The position numbers and the translations under genes were made by a program. The notes beneath the pieces are model-generated. The model was given only the letters and a program-made list of their open reading frames with translations. It did not search any database and was not told where the DNA came from. This document shows, one piece after another, positions 24,681 to 37,900 of a DNA stretch of 64,000 nt. This stretch comes from Inia geoffrensis (Eukaryota > Chordata > Mammalia > Artiodactyla > Iniidae): assembly GCA_036417435.1 (NCBI GenBank), contig CM070899.1, positions 176,109,494 through 176,173,493 of the forward strand, in the 5' to 3' direction. Each line of letters opens with the position of its first letter. The first letter of the stretch is position 1.

Positions 24681-27480
24681 AATGTGCAGAAGTTTTGGAA
24701 ACCCTATTGTGGATTACAACAGGTAAAAGCTGAAGAACATCCATTGCTGTCTTAGTGGTGTTGCTGAGAGTACATGCTTTGTTGTATAATTGCTTGAAAG
24801 CCCAGTTGAAAGATGTATCTGTTTATTTACTCTACAATCTTTGAAGTAAAAGTTACCCATGTTTGCCAATTTTGGTGAATTTAACTTATTTTTCTAGGCT
24901 TTTCTTCTCAAGTTGTTCATGATGTTATCTAAGACAAGAAAAAAAAAGTTAATGGAAGTTTCAAGTGCTGTTTTTATTTTGGATATGACTGTATATAAAA
25001 AATGCAAAAATATTTTTCAAAGGCTAAAAACTTAAAGTGCTAGTGGATTGTCATTTGACTTACACAAAACCAAGTCATAGGATCAACACAGAACTCAAAT
25101 ATTTTACATCTCAACCTTTTTATGGACTTAGTTTTGAAATTACTTAGTAAAATATCAGATATTGCATTTATGGCTTACCTAAACTATTTCACCATATTTG
25201 AAAGCATGTCCATTTATTTTGTTTGAAAGAGGAATTTCCCCCCTACTCAATTTGAAAATTGCTTAAGCTTTAAAGGCTATTTCAGCTAAAATTTGTCTTT
25301 TAATAAAACGAGAGTATAATGTTTTGTATTTTATAAGCATCCATCACGGGTTTGACAATTAGGCTTTAAAACTTTTGCTGAACTAGCACTTAAAATTTCA
25401 ATGTTACAAAAACCCATATCAAAGCTGCTAACTTTGCAACTCTTAGCAGTCAAGGCAGGGTGCGTGAGAAGTCGGCTTTAAGTTTGGCTTTTGCTTCTGA
25501 ACAGTATTCTGGGATTCTATACCACAAAGTTAGAGCTAAAAATACTCCACAGAAAATGCCTAAATTGATTTCACAGATTTTAGCTTAAATGCAAAAAAAG
25601 AATGAGGCTGGTTGCTGTTGTATAAATAGTGATCTATCTTGCTTTACACATGCATACCACTTTACAAATACCTTTTTGCTTTTAAAATTGCCGGCCGTTA
25701 ATTGCTCTGAGTTGAAAAAAAAAGTTGCCCTTCAGTTGACTTAACCTACCAACCATATTGCTTTGTTTCCTTATCCATATGTGCAAATGTTAGGACCTTC
25801 GGAGGTACAATGCAACAGGCAGAGTAAGCTGATAGGGGCTTTCCTTCATCCTTTCCTCTTATTCTTTTCCCAATATTGGAGCTGCAGTTCATTTGTGAAG
25901 TCTTCCCATACACTTGTTGTATAGGCCTATCAAAAAGTTTTGTTATGAAACCTTAATAGCAATGTAAAAGGAATCCATGTGAAATCCTACTTGCACTGGC
26001 CAAGAAGAAATGAAAATGTTTGGTTTTTGAAAAATAGCTTATGGTAATCTTTGGAGGAGATGGGATTTTAATTTTAGAAACAATTTGCACATGGAACCTA
26101 GTCTCCTTTAGAATCCTGAGGTGAAGGAAGTGTTATTTTTGTTCATTTCTCTTTATATTTTAAAGGTTTTAAAGATATATCTTTTCCTTCTGACATTACC
26201 CTGGAATGACAGTTGGAAATTCTGATTCAGTTTTGGTGCTCCATGAAATGGAGGCTCCATGTTATTTTGAAATACAATGATTGTTTCTTCCATACAGTTT
26301 TACTCGCCTTTTAACCAAAACAAAAGGTCTTGATGAAATTACATTTTAAAGGACGCTTAAAAAAAAAAAGTATATACCTTTAACACTTCTAAGTTTCAAA
26401 GAGCACAGAACGCAGCTCCAACTTAAGGCTCTTGGGTTAGATAAGGTCACTTTGCTTGAGGACGTTTCTTCAAGTAAAAAATGAACAGTACGACAGGTGA
26501 TTATTTCTAAGGTCGCTTAAAAAAAAATCCGGATTCCTTCAAAATAAAACCTTGAATTAAACTGGGACCACAGAATTCAGATAGATGGGTTCTTTACAAG
26601 GAAGAGAAAGTATCACATATTAGAGCCTCCCAGTAGATCAGACTTGGGAAATGCCACCGCGAAGCCTGTCCATCTCCTTACAAATCTCAAGATCGCCCAG
26701 TTTTGATTATGAAAGTCTCCGAAAATGTTTACACAGTAGAGTGTTTCCTGTTTCCGCACTTAATTTTTTTTAACGTTTTTTCTTCTTTTGGTTCTTGAAA
26801 CGGATTTCCTTTATTTGCACCAGTTTCTTTTTCTGAGTGTGCAATTTCTAGAGGTCTCACATGAAGACTTCACCATCAACTTTTTGTCTTCATCAAGTCG
26901 ACGACATCAACAGTTATTTATCACTGGAAAGGCTACTCCAGGATCCTTATGAGTTTTCTGAAGAAGTTCAAGTGCCTGTGGAAAACTCACCCGAAGTCTC
27001 ATTTAACCCCCTAAATGAATAGTAAGCACTCAATAAAACTTCCAATGGATGAGTTAAATTACCCCCATTCTTCTGTTTTCTTAAAATATCCCTTCCAGAG
27101 GCTATTAGAAGGGAATTTCCCAAAACAGCAAGTGATGTTCCCTCAGAGTCACCTACATTTCAGTTAAAAAAAAAAAAAAAGTTACTTCTTGCTCTGATTG
27201 TTGGGTGGTCATTAACTCCAGACTTCAAAGTGAACGTGATTTCAAGTTCCGTGCGGATTCGGCGCTCTTCAACTTTGTCCTTCTAAGTTAGCTAGAACCC
27301 AACAGACCCTCGGAAGGCTGCGGACTAGGGTACTCGGGAAACGCGTCGAAAATTGGGATGGAAGGTATGGGAATGTTACAGAGATGGATAAAGAAGTTAC
27401 TGGGGACAGCGAAGCCTGTCTAGGAGCTCCAGTCTTAGGTCTAAGTGCCCCCACGAGTGGAAATATTCAAAGAAAGCCGA
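24681..27480. other. Repeat-poor AT-rich DNA downstream of BMI1
   Basis: No coding exon, SINE or L1 is recognised. An A run at 27166-27180 and an AATAAA near 27033 are present, but nothing marks a transcript leading to them. It may be non-coding regulatory sequence. Confidence 0.5.
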
Positions 27481-28180
27481 AGACAGGAGCGCAGTGCGCG
27501 GCTCGCAAGATAAAGCGGGGGCGAGGGTAATTAAGGTGGAAAAAGCAGCGGCTTAAAAAAAGAGAGAGAAAGAAAGGCTTCCTATGTTCGGGTGCCCGGT
27601 GGAAAGGGCACAGGACGCCCGGCTGGAGAAAATGACCTTCGTTTCCCGGCAGCGCTGCCTTCCCGATTAGGGAGCCTTTACCAAAAGGACTGGTTACAGA
27701 GAAAACGGCCCTTCTCCCTGTTTTATTTTTTAACTAGCAGCTCTCCGAGAACTGCAAAGAGCGACAGCCCAGACCTCCGCCCCCGAATGCGCCGCGGGGT
27801 TCGGCCCGGCCCAACGCTCGAGCCCAGGCCGCGGGGCACCGGGAGGCCATTTTGCGCGTGCGCGGCGCGCCACCCTCGGCTCGGCGGACTCGGATCCCGC
27901 CAATTTTGAAAGCGAGATTCCCAGGCCTCGGCAGGCTGGGGAGGCGGGAAAACGAAGTCGCGTCTCCAAGGCCGGACCCGGTGGCGAGCGGCGGCGACAG
28001 CCGGGTGCGCGTGATCTCACAAGGCGGCCCCCGTCCTGCCGAAGGCCTCTCCACCCGGCGGGACACCGAGGCGCGGCAACCGGCCCGTGGGCCACGAGAG
28101 CTCACCGCAGGCAGGAAAGTGCCCCACGCCCCGGGAGGCGGCGGCGTCGCCTGCAAAGCCCTCAGAAGCGATTCCTTGCA
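27480..28180. promoter_or_regulatory. Orphan CpG island A between BMI1 and SPAG6
   Basis: CpG-dense block of about 700 bp, with 'gccattttgcgcgtgcgcg' at 27846 combining a YY1-like CCAT core and an NRF1-like GCGCGTGCGC core. No open frame shows family resemblance; overlapping long frames on both strands reflect GC content. Confidence 0.6.
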
Positions 28181-28559
28181 GGGCCATTCCAGATTATCGC
28201 CTCGCTTTGCCTTCCTCCCTCCGGCTGCTTCAAATCCTGCGCCCTTTCTCCTTCAATAACAAGGTGTCCTTGGAGTTTAGGGTTTTGTTGGAAAGACTGT
28301 AAGCCAAATTATTAACAAAATATAAAACTGCCATTTGAGGCTTCCCGAAGGCTGAGCTTCAGCCTTCCCGAAGGGTCCTCCAGTTGAACTTGTTTAATGG
28401 GTAGAACGGGCTCTAATCCCCTGGGAAGAAAACCTGACCAGGTGACAGTGTCGCGGAAGGAGTGGCTGCGCGATAGGAATCTTAAGATCTGGGCAGAGGA
28501 CCACACTTTGGGACCCAAATGCGAAGCCTGGGGCTCCGGGCAGGGCGAACCTGGAAGGT

Positions 28560-30060
28560 CCGATGCTCTCGCACTCCTGCGCCATTGAGACCCCGGCGGG
28601 GCAGAGGATCGGGCGGTCGGAGGTTGGGATATCGCCTCTGAAAGGCGCCGGGACGCAGCGGTTTCCAGCAGAGTCCGCGCCTGCCTGATCTCCGGGGCAG
28701 AAAAGCTTCTCTGACCCAGGAGTCCCACGTGCGCCCAAAAACGGGGAGAGGAAGGGACCGCTTGGGGAGGGGGACCGGGCTAACAGCAGAGAAATGAAAG
28801 CGGCCTAAAATGGGCGACGCCCGGCGACTCCTCTTTATCGGCGCGGCAGACTGCAGGAGCCGCCATTTGGTGGCGGATTTCGGTATTTCAGTAGCACGTT
28901 GTGATGAACGTCACAACTGGCTTGTCTACGTGGCAAGGTCGTTTCGGAACCGCCGTTTTTAAAAATGCAAATTTCCCCCTGGCCTCCCCCCTTCCCGGAG
29001 CACCGACCCCTCCCCCACTCGCGGTGGAGGGCGCCGCGTCTCGGCTCTCCCTCGACCCGGGGCGGGGACCTCGGGGCTGCACTGGGCTCCACCCGCGCCC
29101 AAGGGCTAGTGTGATGCGGCGTGGAGCCCAGCGCAGGACTAACGGGTGTTTTTCTCCCCGTTTTTCCCAGATTGCGAGCTCGCAGCTTTCCTCTCCCCTG
29201 CGGAGAATCTCATTTCCTTGGGGCGGTGACGGGCATTGTCTTTTTGCGGGGGTCGCGTGCCAGCCCTGGCCTCCCGCCTCACACCTCTCGGAAGCAAGGA
29301 AGAGAAAGGCGGGCCAGGCCTGGCGGAAAGGGACCCACCCGACGAGACGCGGCTCCTCGGGTAGTGTCGGGTTAGCATCCCGGACTGGCGCTTTCAGCTC
29401 GCTCCGGAGCCCTTAGGAGACCCGGGGAGCTACCCACCTCTGGGGAGTGCCAGGACGTCGGCGTCCCACCCGGGGTCACCCTGTCTTACACAGTCTCCAT
29501 TAAAAGCCCCCGAAGCGCGAGGTGCCTATCGAGAGGAGAACAAAGGGCCGAGGGGCGAGCGCAAGGCGAGTCGGCGCGCGCGGCTGCCCTAAGCTGGGCC
29601 CGACTCGGAGGCGGGGGCGCCAGGAGGGCCGACTCGCGGCCGGGAAAGGAGGCGGCGGGCGCGCAGCGGAGTCCGCAGCCCCCGCCTCCCCGGCGGACTG
29701 AAAGAGTCCAGTCTTTGAACCAGAGCTGCCATGTTGCATTCGCGGAGGACGCCAGTAATTTGACGCTCCCGAGGCAGCGACACCCCCAACCCGAGAGCCT
29801 TTCGGGGCCCTACGTGCCGCACAGCAGTGGTCACAGCCTGAAGGGACCGCGAGGCGCGGGCGGGAGCACTAGCCCTGCGGGCGGCCAAGCCGTGGCGGCC
29901 GCGGCGCCGCCGCTTCCCTTCGCCACCTTCCTTCCAGGGGCTGCGGGGCTGCGCGCTCTGCACAGGCTCGGTTGCCAGTAGCAACCACACGACGGCGATT
30001 TGCAGCCAGGGCTGCAGCCGCGGGTACCGCCGCCGCTTCGTACATCTCGGTGTCTAGCAT
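28560..30060. promoter_or_regulatory. Orphan CpG island B between BMI1 and SPAG6
   Basis: About 1.5 kb, GC- and CpG-rich, separated from island A by roughly 400 bp of ordinary composition. It contains an inverted repeat ccgcca-tttgg-tggcgg (28859-28875) and an ACGTCA half-CRE at 28908. Coding potential is not supported; it could be the promoter of an unannotated transcript or a Polycomb-type regulatory island. Confidence 0.6.
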
Positions 30061-30969
30061 TTAGAACTCTAAGGGTTGCCCTCGTTGACATCTCTCGCCT
30101 CCACCCCTCCGTGTCCTCATCCTCCGAGACCCTCAGCTCCACTCAAAAGCTAGTTCCCCCGGCTCGGCCCTGCCCCCATGGCAGACAATAGATAAATAGG
30201 CTCCAAGCGCACACTGCCGCGCAGGCACCTGAGCCCCCGACATCCCGGCGCTCGGCTTCGTCCCAGCCCCAGGTGCCCTCGTCTCCAACTTGAGCCGAAA
30301 TTCTTTGTCAATGGCCAGTCCATTAAAAAGCTTTTCTAGATATCAGCAATAAGGATGGTGGTAAAGAAAGAAGTCAAGATGCCCACTCCCTCTCTAGTAA
30401 CATCGACACAAAGAGCTTAGGGTTGTGTCTGCCCTTGGTAAAGGTGACTTTCCTCTGGGTTATAACCACAGGCAAACGCTACAGCCTTCCCTCTTCTTTG
30501 TCTACCACGAGTATTTTGCACGAAATTCATAATATAACTGCTTGTGTAGCTCAAACATTATTTCCAGATACTTGTTCTTATACATAAGTGGATGGAGCAC
30601 TTTTTTCTCCCTCATCTCATGTGATGAACCACACCAGACCTCAGCAGTGGGGATGCATAAAGAAAATGATTGACATTAACCCTTAAGAATCTTTCTGCCT
30701 TTTCTAATGTCTGTGGCTCTAGGACGTTGATTTAATTTTTAACAGAACTCTTGTTAATGTTTTAAACTAGTTTTTATTGAAGAAAAATCTTCAAAGTATC
30801 CAGCAAAATATTTTGATTAGCTAGTAGGATAACCCCGGGAAATACATGCATTGCCAAATTTCATCGCTCTTAACAACTGACCCGGTTTTAAACAGCTATT
30901 AAGTTAGTGGAGTGTTCTTCCTAGATTGACATTTAATGTAAATCACAGATGTGCTGAAATTTTTAAGTT

Positions 30970-31060
30970 TAAAGCTCCTTGAGGACAAGCACCTGTCTTA
31001 TTTATCTTTGTATGCTCCGGAGTCCCTTTAACATAACTCAACAAATATTTGTTGAAATTC
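30970..31060 (-). repeat. L2 3'-end fragment
   Basis: 'aagctccttgaggacaagca', then 'ctgtcttatttatctttgta' and 'caacaaatatttgttgaa' follow the reversed L2 3' consensus pattern. Confidence 0.6.
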
Positions 31061-31278
31061 CAGAGGATTCCAGAAGTTCAACAGCCCTTATGAGAAATAA
31101 AACTTACTAATAACTACTATAAAGCTTGGATATCTTTAATGAACTCAATGAAAAGGTAAAGGTTTTCCAAGCCAGTGGCACTAATCAGATATCCTCATTC
31201 GTACATATTTTTACATAATTATATTTCGAATGTGGTGACTGTACTAAAAAATATCTGACAGATGTTTCCAGAATTCTA

Positions 31279-31340
31279 AGAATAAGAACTTGTAACTTTG
31301 TTACAAGTAACAGAATAAGAACTTGTAACTTTGTTACAAG
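31279..31340. repeat. Two-copy tandem repeat with internal palindrome
   Basis: A 29-bp block (31279-31307) is repeated exactly at 31312-31340 (period 33). Each copy ends in the hairpin-forming cttgtaac-ttt-gttacaag. Confidence 0.85.
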
Positions 31341-33689
31341 GTGTCTGGAAATTGGTTAAATAGGCATAAGATGATATTTTAAAGTGACGGTGACTTTCAT
31401 ACAGCACAGGCAGGGTGTTAACTGTCTTCACAGTTCAACAGGAACTCTTAAGAAACTACTATTGGATACTGCAAATCTAAGACAATGCAGCTTGAAATAC
31501 CCTATTTAATCTAATCTTTAAAACATACTGAAAATAGTTAATATGTCTTAATAATATCTGATGGTAAACTCAAATCAACATGCCTCCTAAAATGCTTCTT
31601 AGGTATGATGTTATGAAAGGGGTTCACCTTTAAGCTTCACAAAACGTCAAGTTCATTAAATAAGACAGTTTACTTCAAAGAAGAAAGTTAGCACTACTTG
31701 GTTCCTGGGGGCAACATAATGACCTGTAGCTTGCCCAACACTCCCCACCTCCACCTGAAAAACACGAAAGCAAGGCTTTAGTGAAAAGTTCCTTTCTATG
31801 GTCTTTCAGGAAAGAAAAGCTCCAACAACTTGCTTTGGACCAAGTTAAAGAGATTATCTCCCTTTTTCATTACGACTGTGTCTTTCAATGAATTGAAGGA
31901 TAAGATCAAAGTGCATTCATATTCATGTGAATTATCGCTATTGACTTGAATAATGATGGATTTCATTGTTTTATTTAAACTGAAACCAGAAATGCTGCTG
32001 CTTTTGAGTCTACACCCCTAAGGCTGTAGAATTTCTTCCGAGGACTCAAAAGCCAAGCAATTAGGTCTGACAACCACGTCATTTCCATAATGTACTTCCA
32101 TACAAAGGACTTTTTACTGGAATTGGTTACATTTCTATAGAATCTTACCAAGCAATTTTTGACTCCTTTCCAACCTTCTGAACAAGACTCCTAAGTTCAA
32201 TAAACACTCATACAAAATACTTAAGTATAAATGATACTGGGAAAATGGAGTGCTGTTTAGAAAGCATCTAGCTGTTCATGAATCAGAAAATTAATGTTAC
32301 CAGTAATTAACTCAGAAGAGTGTTTTTCCTTTGAACATGATATATTACAGTTTGTTTTCTAGTGTAACTGAAGAAGTCAGTCAGGGTAAGCTTGGGAAAA
32401 TGTGTTTACCAGCTGTTTCTTTCTAAATATGCCTCATGACAATTATCTTAAAATATATTCATTTGGGTTCTCTTCAAACTATGCCATCATTTTCTAATGA
32501 GAAAGAGGTTATGAGATCTGAAGGGCTCCACTCACTTTTACTAAATAATCATTCTGCTCAAATTATTCACCAATTAAAATGATCACTTTGGAGACCACTT
32601 CTAAGGAAATTCATTGGAATAAAGTAAACTTACAACAGAATGATATAAGCAACCTTTAAAATAGGCTTAAGGAAATCCTTTTTCATGAACTTAATATACA
32701 CAATTCGTATAGCCTCTCTAAAAACACCTTAGTGCAACCAAGTCTATTATATTATCATGGTCTGCATTGGGTTCTGAGAATACACTTTCCAAGAAAGATA
32801 AGTGATATCTTAATTGGTATCAGTCTTAGACGTTTGCCATACGTTTAAAGCATTATGCATAAGCATCATATTAAAAAAAAATCAAGGTTTTTCTATCCAA
32901 TTGTGCTACAAGAAGTCTCTATATTAATTGTCCCCATTTGGTGTCCTTAGTATTGCAAGGCAATCTTTAAGCCAAAAGTTTTTTAGTAAGTTTGGTTCTC
33001 TGGGATTTGACCATAAATATACTGACATTACTAGTATACATCTAATTTTATCTGTAAACTTCCAAGACCTTTACCCTTGACTTATAATCAGAATGACAAG
33101 CAATTACGTATTATTTCACCGGGAATAAAAAAGCACTCCTAGAATAAAAAGCATTTCTTTACTATTCATTTCCTGATTTATTAATGGGAAAGGCATTAGT
33201 ATTTTCTTCATATTGGTAGTCATTAATCTTTTCTTATGTTGTCCATATGAAAACCTTTATTCTTCGCTTTAAAAAATAAATATAAGGTAACACTGGAGTA
33301 GGACGTAATGTAGTTCAGCTTTAGCAATATTCAGATGTTTCCTCAGAAATACCAAAAAAAGAAAAAAAAAGGCAGGAGTTGTGTTGTATACTTTACTTGG
33401 ACTAAGGAGGATGCAAATCATAACGCAACTTATCTCCACTTAAAAAATGGGAAGCTGTGCCACTGAGTCTTCCAAGTCTAGCCTACGTTTTAGCGGAGCT
33501 CTCTCTCGGCTCTGATAATCTGGGGGGGGGGAACCGACGTGCAGGGTGGATAGACAGCCCCTGCTATTTTTGTGAAAGCAGAAACCTTGAACACTGTCTC
33601 TCTGTATTTTGCAGTATTTCCTAGGAGTCAGAGCATACAATTATTTTTCAGAGTAATCAATGAGCAAGAAGTTTTGGCTTGAGATTTGA

Positions 33690-34930
33690 TGTAGCGAAAT
33701 GACGTCAAAAATTAAAAAAAAAAACAAAACCAAAAACACGAGGCTCGCACATGCGCAGTGACATGCAGCTTTTTTTCTTTCCTTTTTTTAAAGTGAGCTT
33801 TGGGCTCCTCACTCAGCCTTTGGGATCCGGCCTGCGCCGCTGGGGTACAGGGAGCTGGCTGATGTAAGGTGGTGTAGGATTCCCCACACCCCACTCTCAG
33901 CGAAGAGAGTCTGATCCCCCTCCCCCGCCAACGGGGCTCTCTTTTTTTAAGTCCCGGGAGGAGCAAGTCAGGGGAAGCAGGGCAGAACGGAGTGGCCGCC
34001 GCGAGCTTTTCTGGCTGCGCAACGCTGCGGGGCCTTTGCTCCCGGGGTTCCAGCTTCCGCCCGCTCCGGGCTCGCCCCTGCGAGTTGGCCACACCATTCC
34101 CGGGCCCACGGGTCAGCCGCGCCGCGGGGAGGCTCGGGCCGGGACCCGTCCGCTAGAGCCCGCGCGGCGGTGCGGTGCTTGCTGGAGGCCTGGCCGGGGG
34201 AAGCAAAGCGAAAGGACAGAGGCCTTCTTCATCTTGCAACCCGCCCCCAGCAGACGCCGGATTTCGGCATCTGCGGCCCCTTCCCTCCTGATCCCCAGGC
34301 CGGCGGTCCGCAGGGCTACGAGCAAGCCGAAGCTGGGACCTTCCCCCTCGCTCACACCCGCAGGCCCGCGGCCGCCCCCGGAGGCCCCGCTATGGGAGGG
34401 GGGCGCCCGCGCGTAGCCTGCGCCACGCTTCCGCACTCTACCCCTCGGGCCGCGCGCCCCCGCCGCTTCCTCCAGCCGGCGCTCCCGGCATTGCCGCCCC
34501 CGCGCCCCTTTTTCTGCCCAGCCCAGCGACCCACGGCGGGGGCCTAGCGGCTTTCTGATTCGAACGATGGCCTGACCCCAACCCCAAAGATTCCCGCGCC
34601 CCCTCCCCGCTGAGAGGTGCGCGGAGTCCGCGGGGGTGCCCGCTGGAGTCTGAGAAACTCTGGCCTAAAGAAAAAGCCGAGGACATCAGAGGAGCATCGC
34701 GTTCTTCCCTTTTCCTGGGGCTCCGACACCCCGTCCACATTGAACGCAGTTGCCTGCCCGAGGCTAGCGCCGTCGAGCCGGGGACCCCGTGCCCATTGCG
34801 CGCGCGGAGACCCGCCTACGTCTAGCTTCGCAGCGTCGGCCCAGAACCTTCCGCTTGCGGCGGGCGGGGTCGCAGCGCAGCCCTGGCGGGACCCGCACAT
34901 GGGGGATGCGTGAGCCGCGTCCTCCTGGGT
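33690..34930. promoter_or_regulatory. Orphan CpG island C with CRE and NRF1-like sites
   Basis: A full CRE palindrome TGACGTCA at 33700-33707 and an NRF1-like 'catgcgcag' at about 33751 precede a CpG-dense block at 33790-34930. This is the arrangement of a real promoter. No ORF with family resemblance starts from it on either strand. It lies 4 kb upstream of SPAG6 and could be an alternative SPAG6 promoter or a non-coding RNA promoter (inference). Confidence 0.55.
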
Positions 34931-37900
34931 CTTGGCCTAGATACGCGCTTGGTGGGCTCTGGGTTTTTTTTCCTATGTGGCACTTTCCATCTTTTGTCTC
35001 TTGCGTCCTGTACTAGTAAAAACGTGGGAAAGGAATAGCACCGACCTTGTCTCAGAGAAGTCCAAGGCCAAGATTTTAAAGGGGTGGGGGGCCTGGGGAG
35101 CGCTGAGAAGGAGTGGCTGACAGACTTCCATGGCAGGGTGCCTAGAGGGTATCTGGTGGTGCGGGGTTTGGGTACAGTCTTAAAAGAATACTCACATAAG
35201 TCTTTAAAAAGAAGATATTCACATAACACACACGCACACCAAGCAGCAATAAATTGGTCTTTATGCATGTCCCACTGCCTTCGAAAATGTTATACTGTAT
35301 TTCAGACATTAGAATCATCAATTTTTAGTGTCAATCACGTTGTGCTATATGGTGGCTTTGGAGGTGAACTTATTCGTGTGTGGAATCCCCCTAATCACGG
35401 TTTACTTTGGAAGTGGAAAGGATGAGTTCAATCTATGCATCCACTGAATTTCTGGAAAAGGAAACCATGTACAGGCGTATCTTTAGAACTTTGGGGCCAG
35501 CAAAATCACTGTCATTTAAACATTTTATTGGCCTTAACACAAACGTAAAAACTTTAAAGTCTGAAATATAAGGAGTTGACTTTAAAAGGCTTGAAAAGCA
35601 GAGAATAGGAAACAAGACACAAACACAACATCAGCATAGAAATGTTAATCTTCTCTTTCTGGATGGAAGTGTCTTGAGTCTTTTCTGCTCTGCTGACAAA
35701 CTTGATGGCACAACCGGTTGGTCTGCTAAAACCCAAATGTAAACTCCTGAGGCTTTTACTCAAAAGAGGAGCAGAACAACATTTAAGATGTCATATGTTT
35801 GCTTTCATCATTATAGGTAATATTTTGAGTCCACTCACTTGGTTTTGGGGTATGTAATACCTTTATTTTTCATTCAAGTATGTAAATATTATTAATTTTA
35901 GATTTGTTGACAAAATGATTATTGTATTCTTATGACTTGCATAATTACATGTAGTTGCCAAATGAATGCATATTTAAATACTACCATTATGTTTTAATTC
36001 TTTGGGGGAGGAGGGAAGGAGATTTCATATCTAGGCAAAAGTCAGCTAATTTTTCTTAAAAACAAGACACCTTTTATTAGTGATGTTTTAGATATTCTCA
36101 CTTCTTCCCCTAGGTTATCCTAAGTCCCTCTTCTTTGTTCCCAAGGCACTTAACAGTGCTGAGTGCAATAATAGCCCTTAAAACAGGACAGGCTGCAGTA
36201 TATGCTTATTTAATGAATTAAACTTTCTTTAGATGTCGATCTCCCACTAGGTTTCATGTCCTAGAAGACAAGCACATTCTGTTAGTAGTAGTGTAGGGCA
36301 CACACTGATATTTAATGTTTTTGGCTTGGGAGAGGAATATATATATACTTGATTCATTCAACAGTTTTTAAAATGTGGATATTAATATCTACTTAGAACA
36401 TATAAAGCTTTAACTTTTAAAATTCTTCTAGAAGCTGAAGGAAAAGAAAACATGTGTTAAAATTAGTAAAATTTCTTTTAGGCATGTGCAGAATATATTC
36501 CCATGATAATGGGTTTTTCTGAATTCCCAGAGCAGATTTTTAAAGAGAAACAGAACAGGATTTTTAAACTGGCTTTATAATGTCTTTTTTGAGTCTCATT
36601 TTCATAAAAAGATAAATGCAAAAATGATTTTGAAATTACATGTGATTAGCTTTATACAAAAGGGGACAAAGTCTTCCACACAAATCTTTCTTGGAAACAT
36701 TTTTGCAAGTTATTCAGATAATAAGTTTCATTCTCAATCAAATGTATGGTTTGATGTGTCAAGTACACTGTATATCTGTATTAAAGTCAGCTGGTACTTT
36801 AAGAAGAGTAATCTTAAATAGCACCTTTTCTTCCTTTTTTTTTTTAATTGAAATATCCCTTTGAATAGTTTTCTTTCTCACTGCTTAACTGTTAGAGGTG
36901 TGTGTGTCATCTTGGGGCATTCAACTAGCTTTGTAAAACAGAATGGTATTTTATTTTATAGTTAGTAAGTTGAAAAGTGAGTCAGAAAATATAGATTGGC
37001 TTTGTCAGTAAAAGTAATCTTTCAGTTTTGCCATATCTTATATTTGAATTACTAACCATTTATGTTTTACAATTAATCTGTTACAGTTCTCCATTTAATT
37101 TTAAGGATTTTAAAAAAGAAAGCTAGAATAAAGAGCAAAGATCTAGCTTCTTTAGTATGTCCAGTTTCAGATATAAAGTAGGAATTCTATATTGTGTTTC
37201 ATCAGGAACAATACAGTTTAACCCACAGGCACTGTTAATGACAAATACTCAGAATCTATAGTTAAAAATAATTTATATACCACTTGAACTTAAGTTTTCA
37301 AACTTTGTAGGGTTCCGTAAGTAGACTGTTATGTTTATAGGTTTAGCCTTTTTTTCACCATTGAGCTCTTATCTCAACACGTTTCAAGTAGAAAATACAT
37401 AGTAAAAAGAATTACTAAAAATGGCAGCTGTAGTCACTTCGGAGTTTGAATTGTTAAAGCACTGAAACCAAATATGGAACCTTCTAGTTTTAAGGGGATT
37501 TCTTTTTTCACAATGCAACAAGGAACTGAAAATAAAATTACAGTGAAGGTGTATTTGCCATTTTAATTATTTGTTCAACTCGTCCCCCCCGCCACAGTCT
37601 CTAAATTAGTACACACAAAAACTTTAATTCTACAGGAACTGTTTCCTTAGGGAAATGTGGAGATCACTGTTAAACTTTATGCCTCAGAGTTAAGTAAAGG
37701 GATTGTGGGTATCATTGGCTTCTGAACTCCGGAGCAAAAGACATGCACCTGTTCTGGGGGTGGTATGGACCCGGCTGAACATACTTATTTCTCTGATTGC
37801 TAGTCCATTCCACAACTATTTGGGGCGTCACAAAATACCAGGACTTTATCAGAGAGCTCAAGTCAGAGTGAGATTTGAAAGATTATTATATAGGACTCAC

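Larger units (their letters stand above)
30061..33690. other. Unique intergenic DNA with few old repeats
   Basis: No gene is seen. An L2-like fragment (30970-31060) and a short tandem duplication (31279-31340) are the only recognised features. The absence of CHR SINEs over this stretch contrasts with the SPAG6 introns. Confidence 0.5.

Noticed and set aside
28901..29416. 171-codon frame in orphan island B
   Set aside because: Low-complexity GC-driven peptide with overlapping open frames on both strands; no start context or splice sites pointing to a gene.
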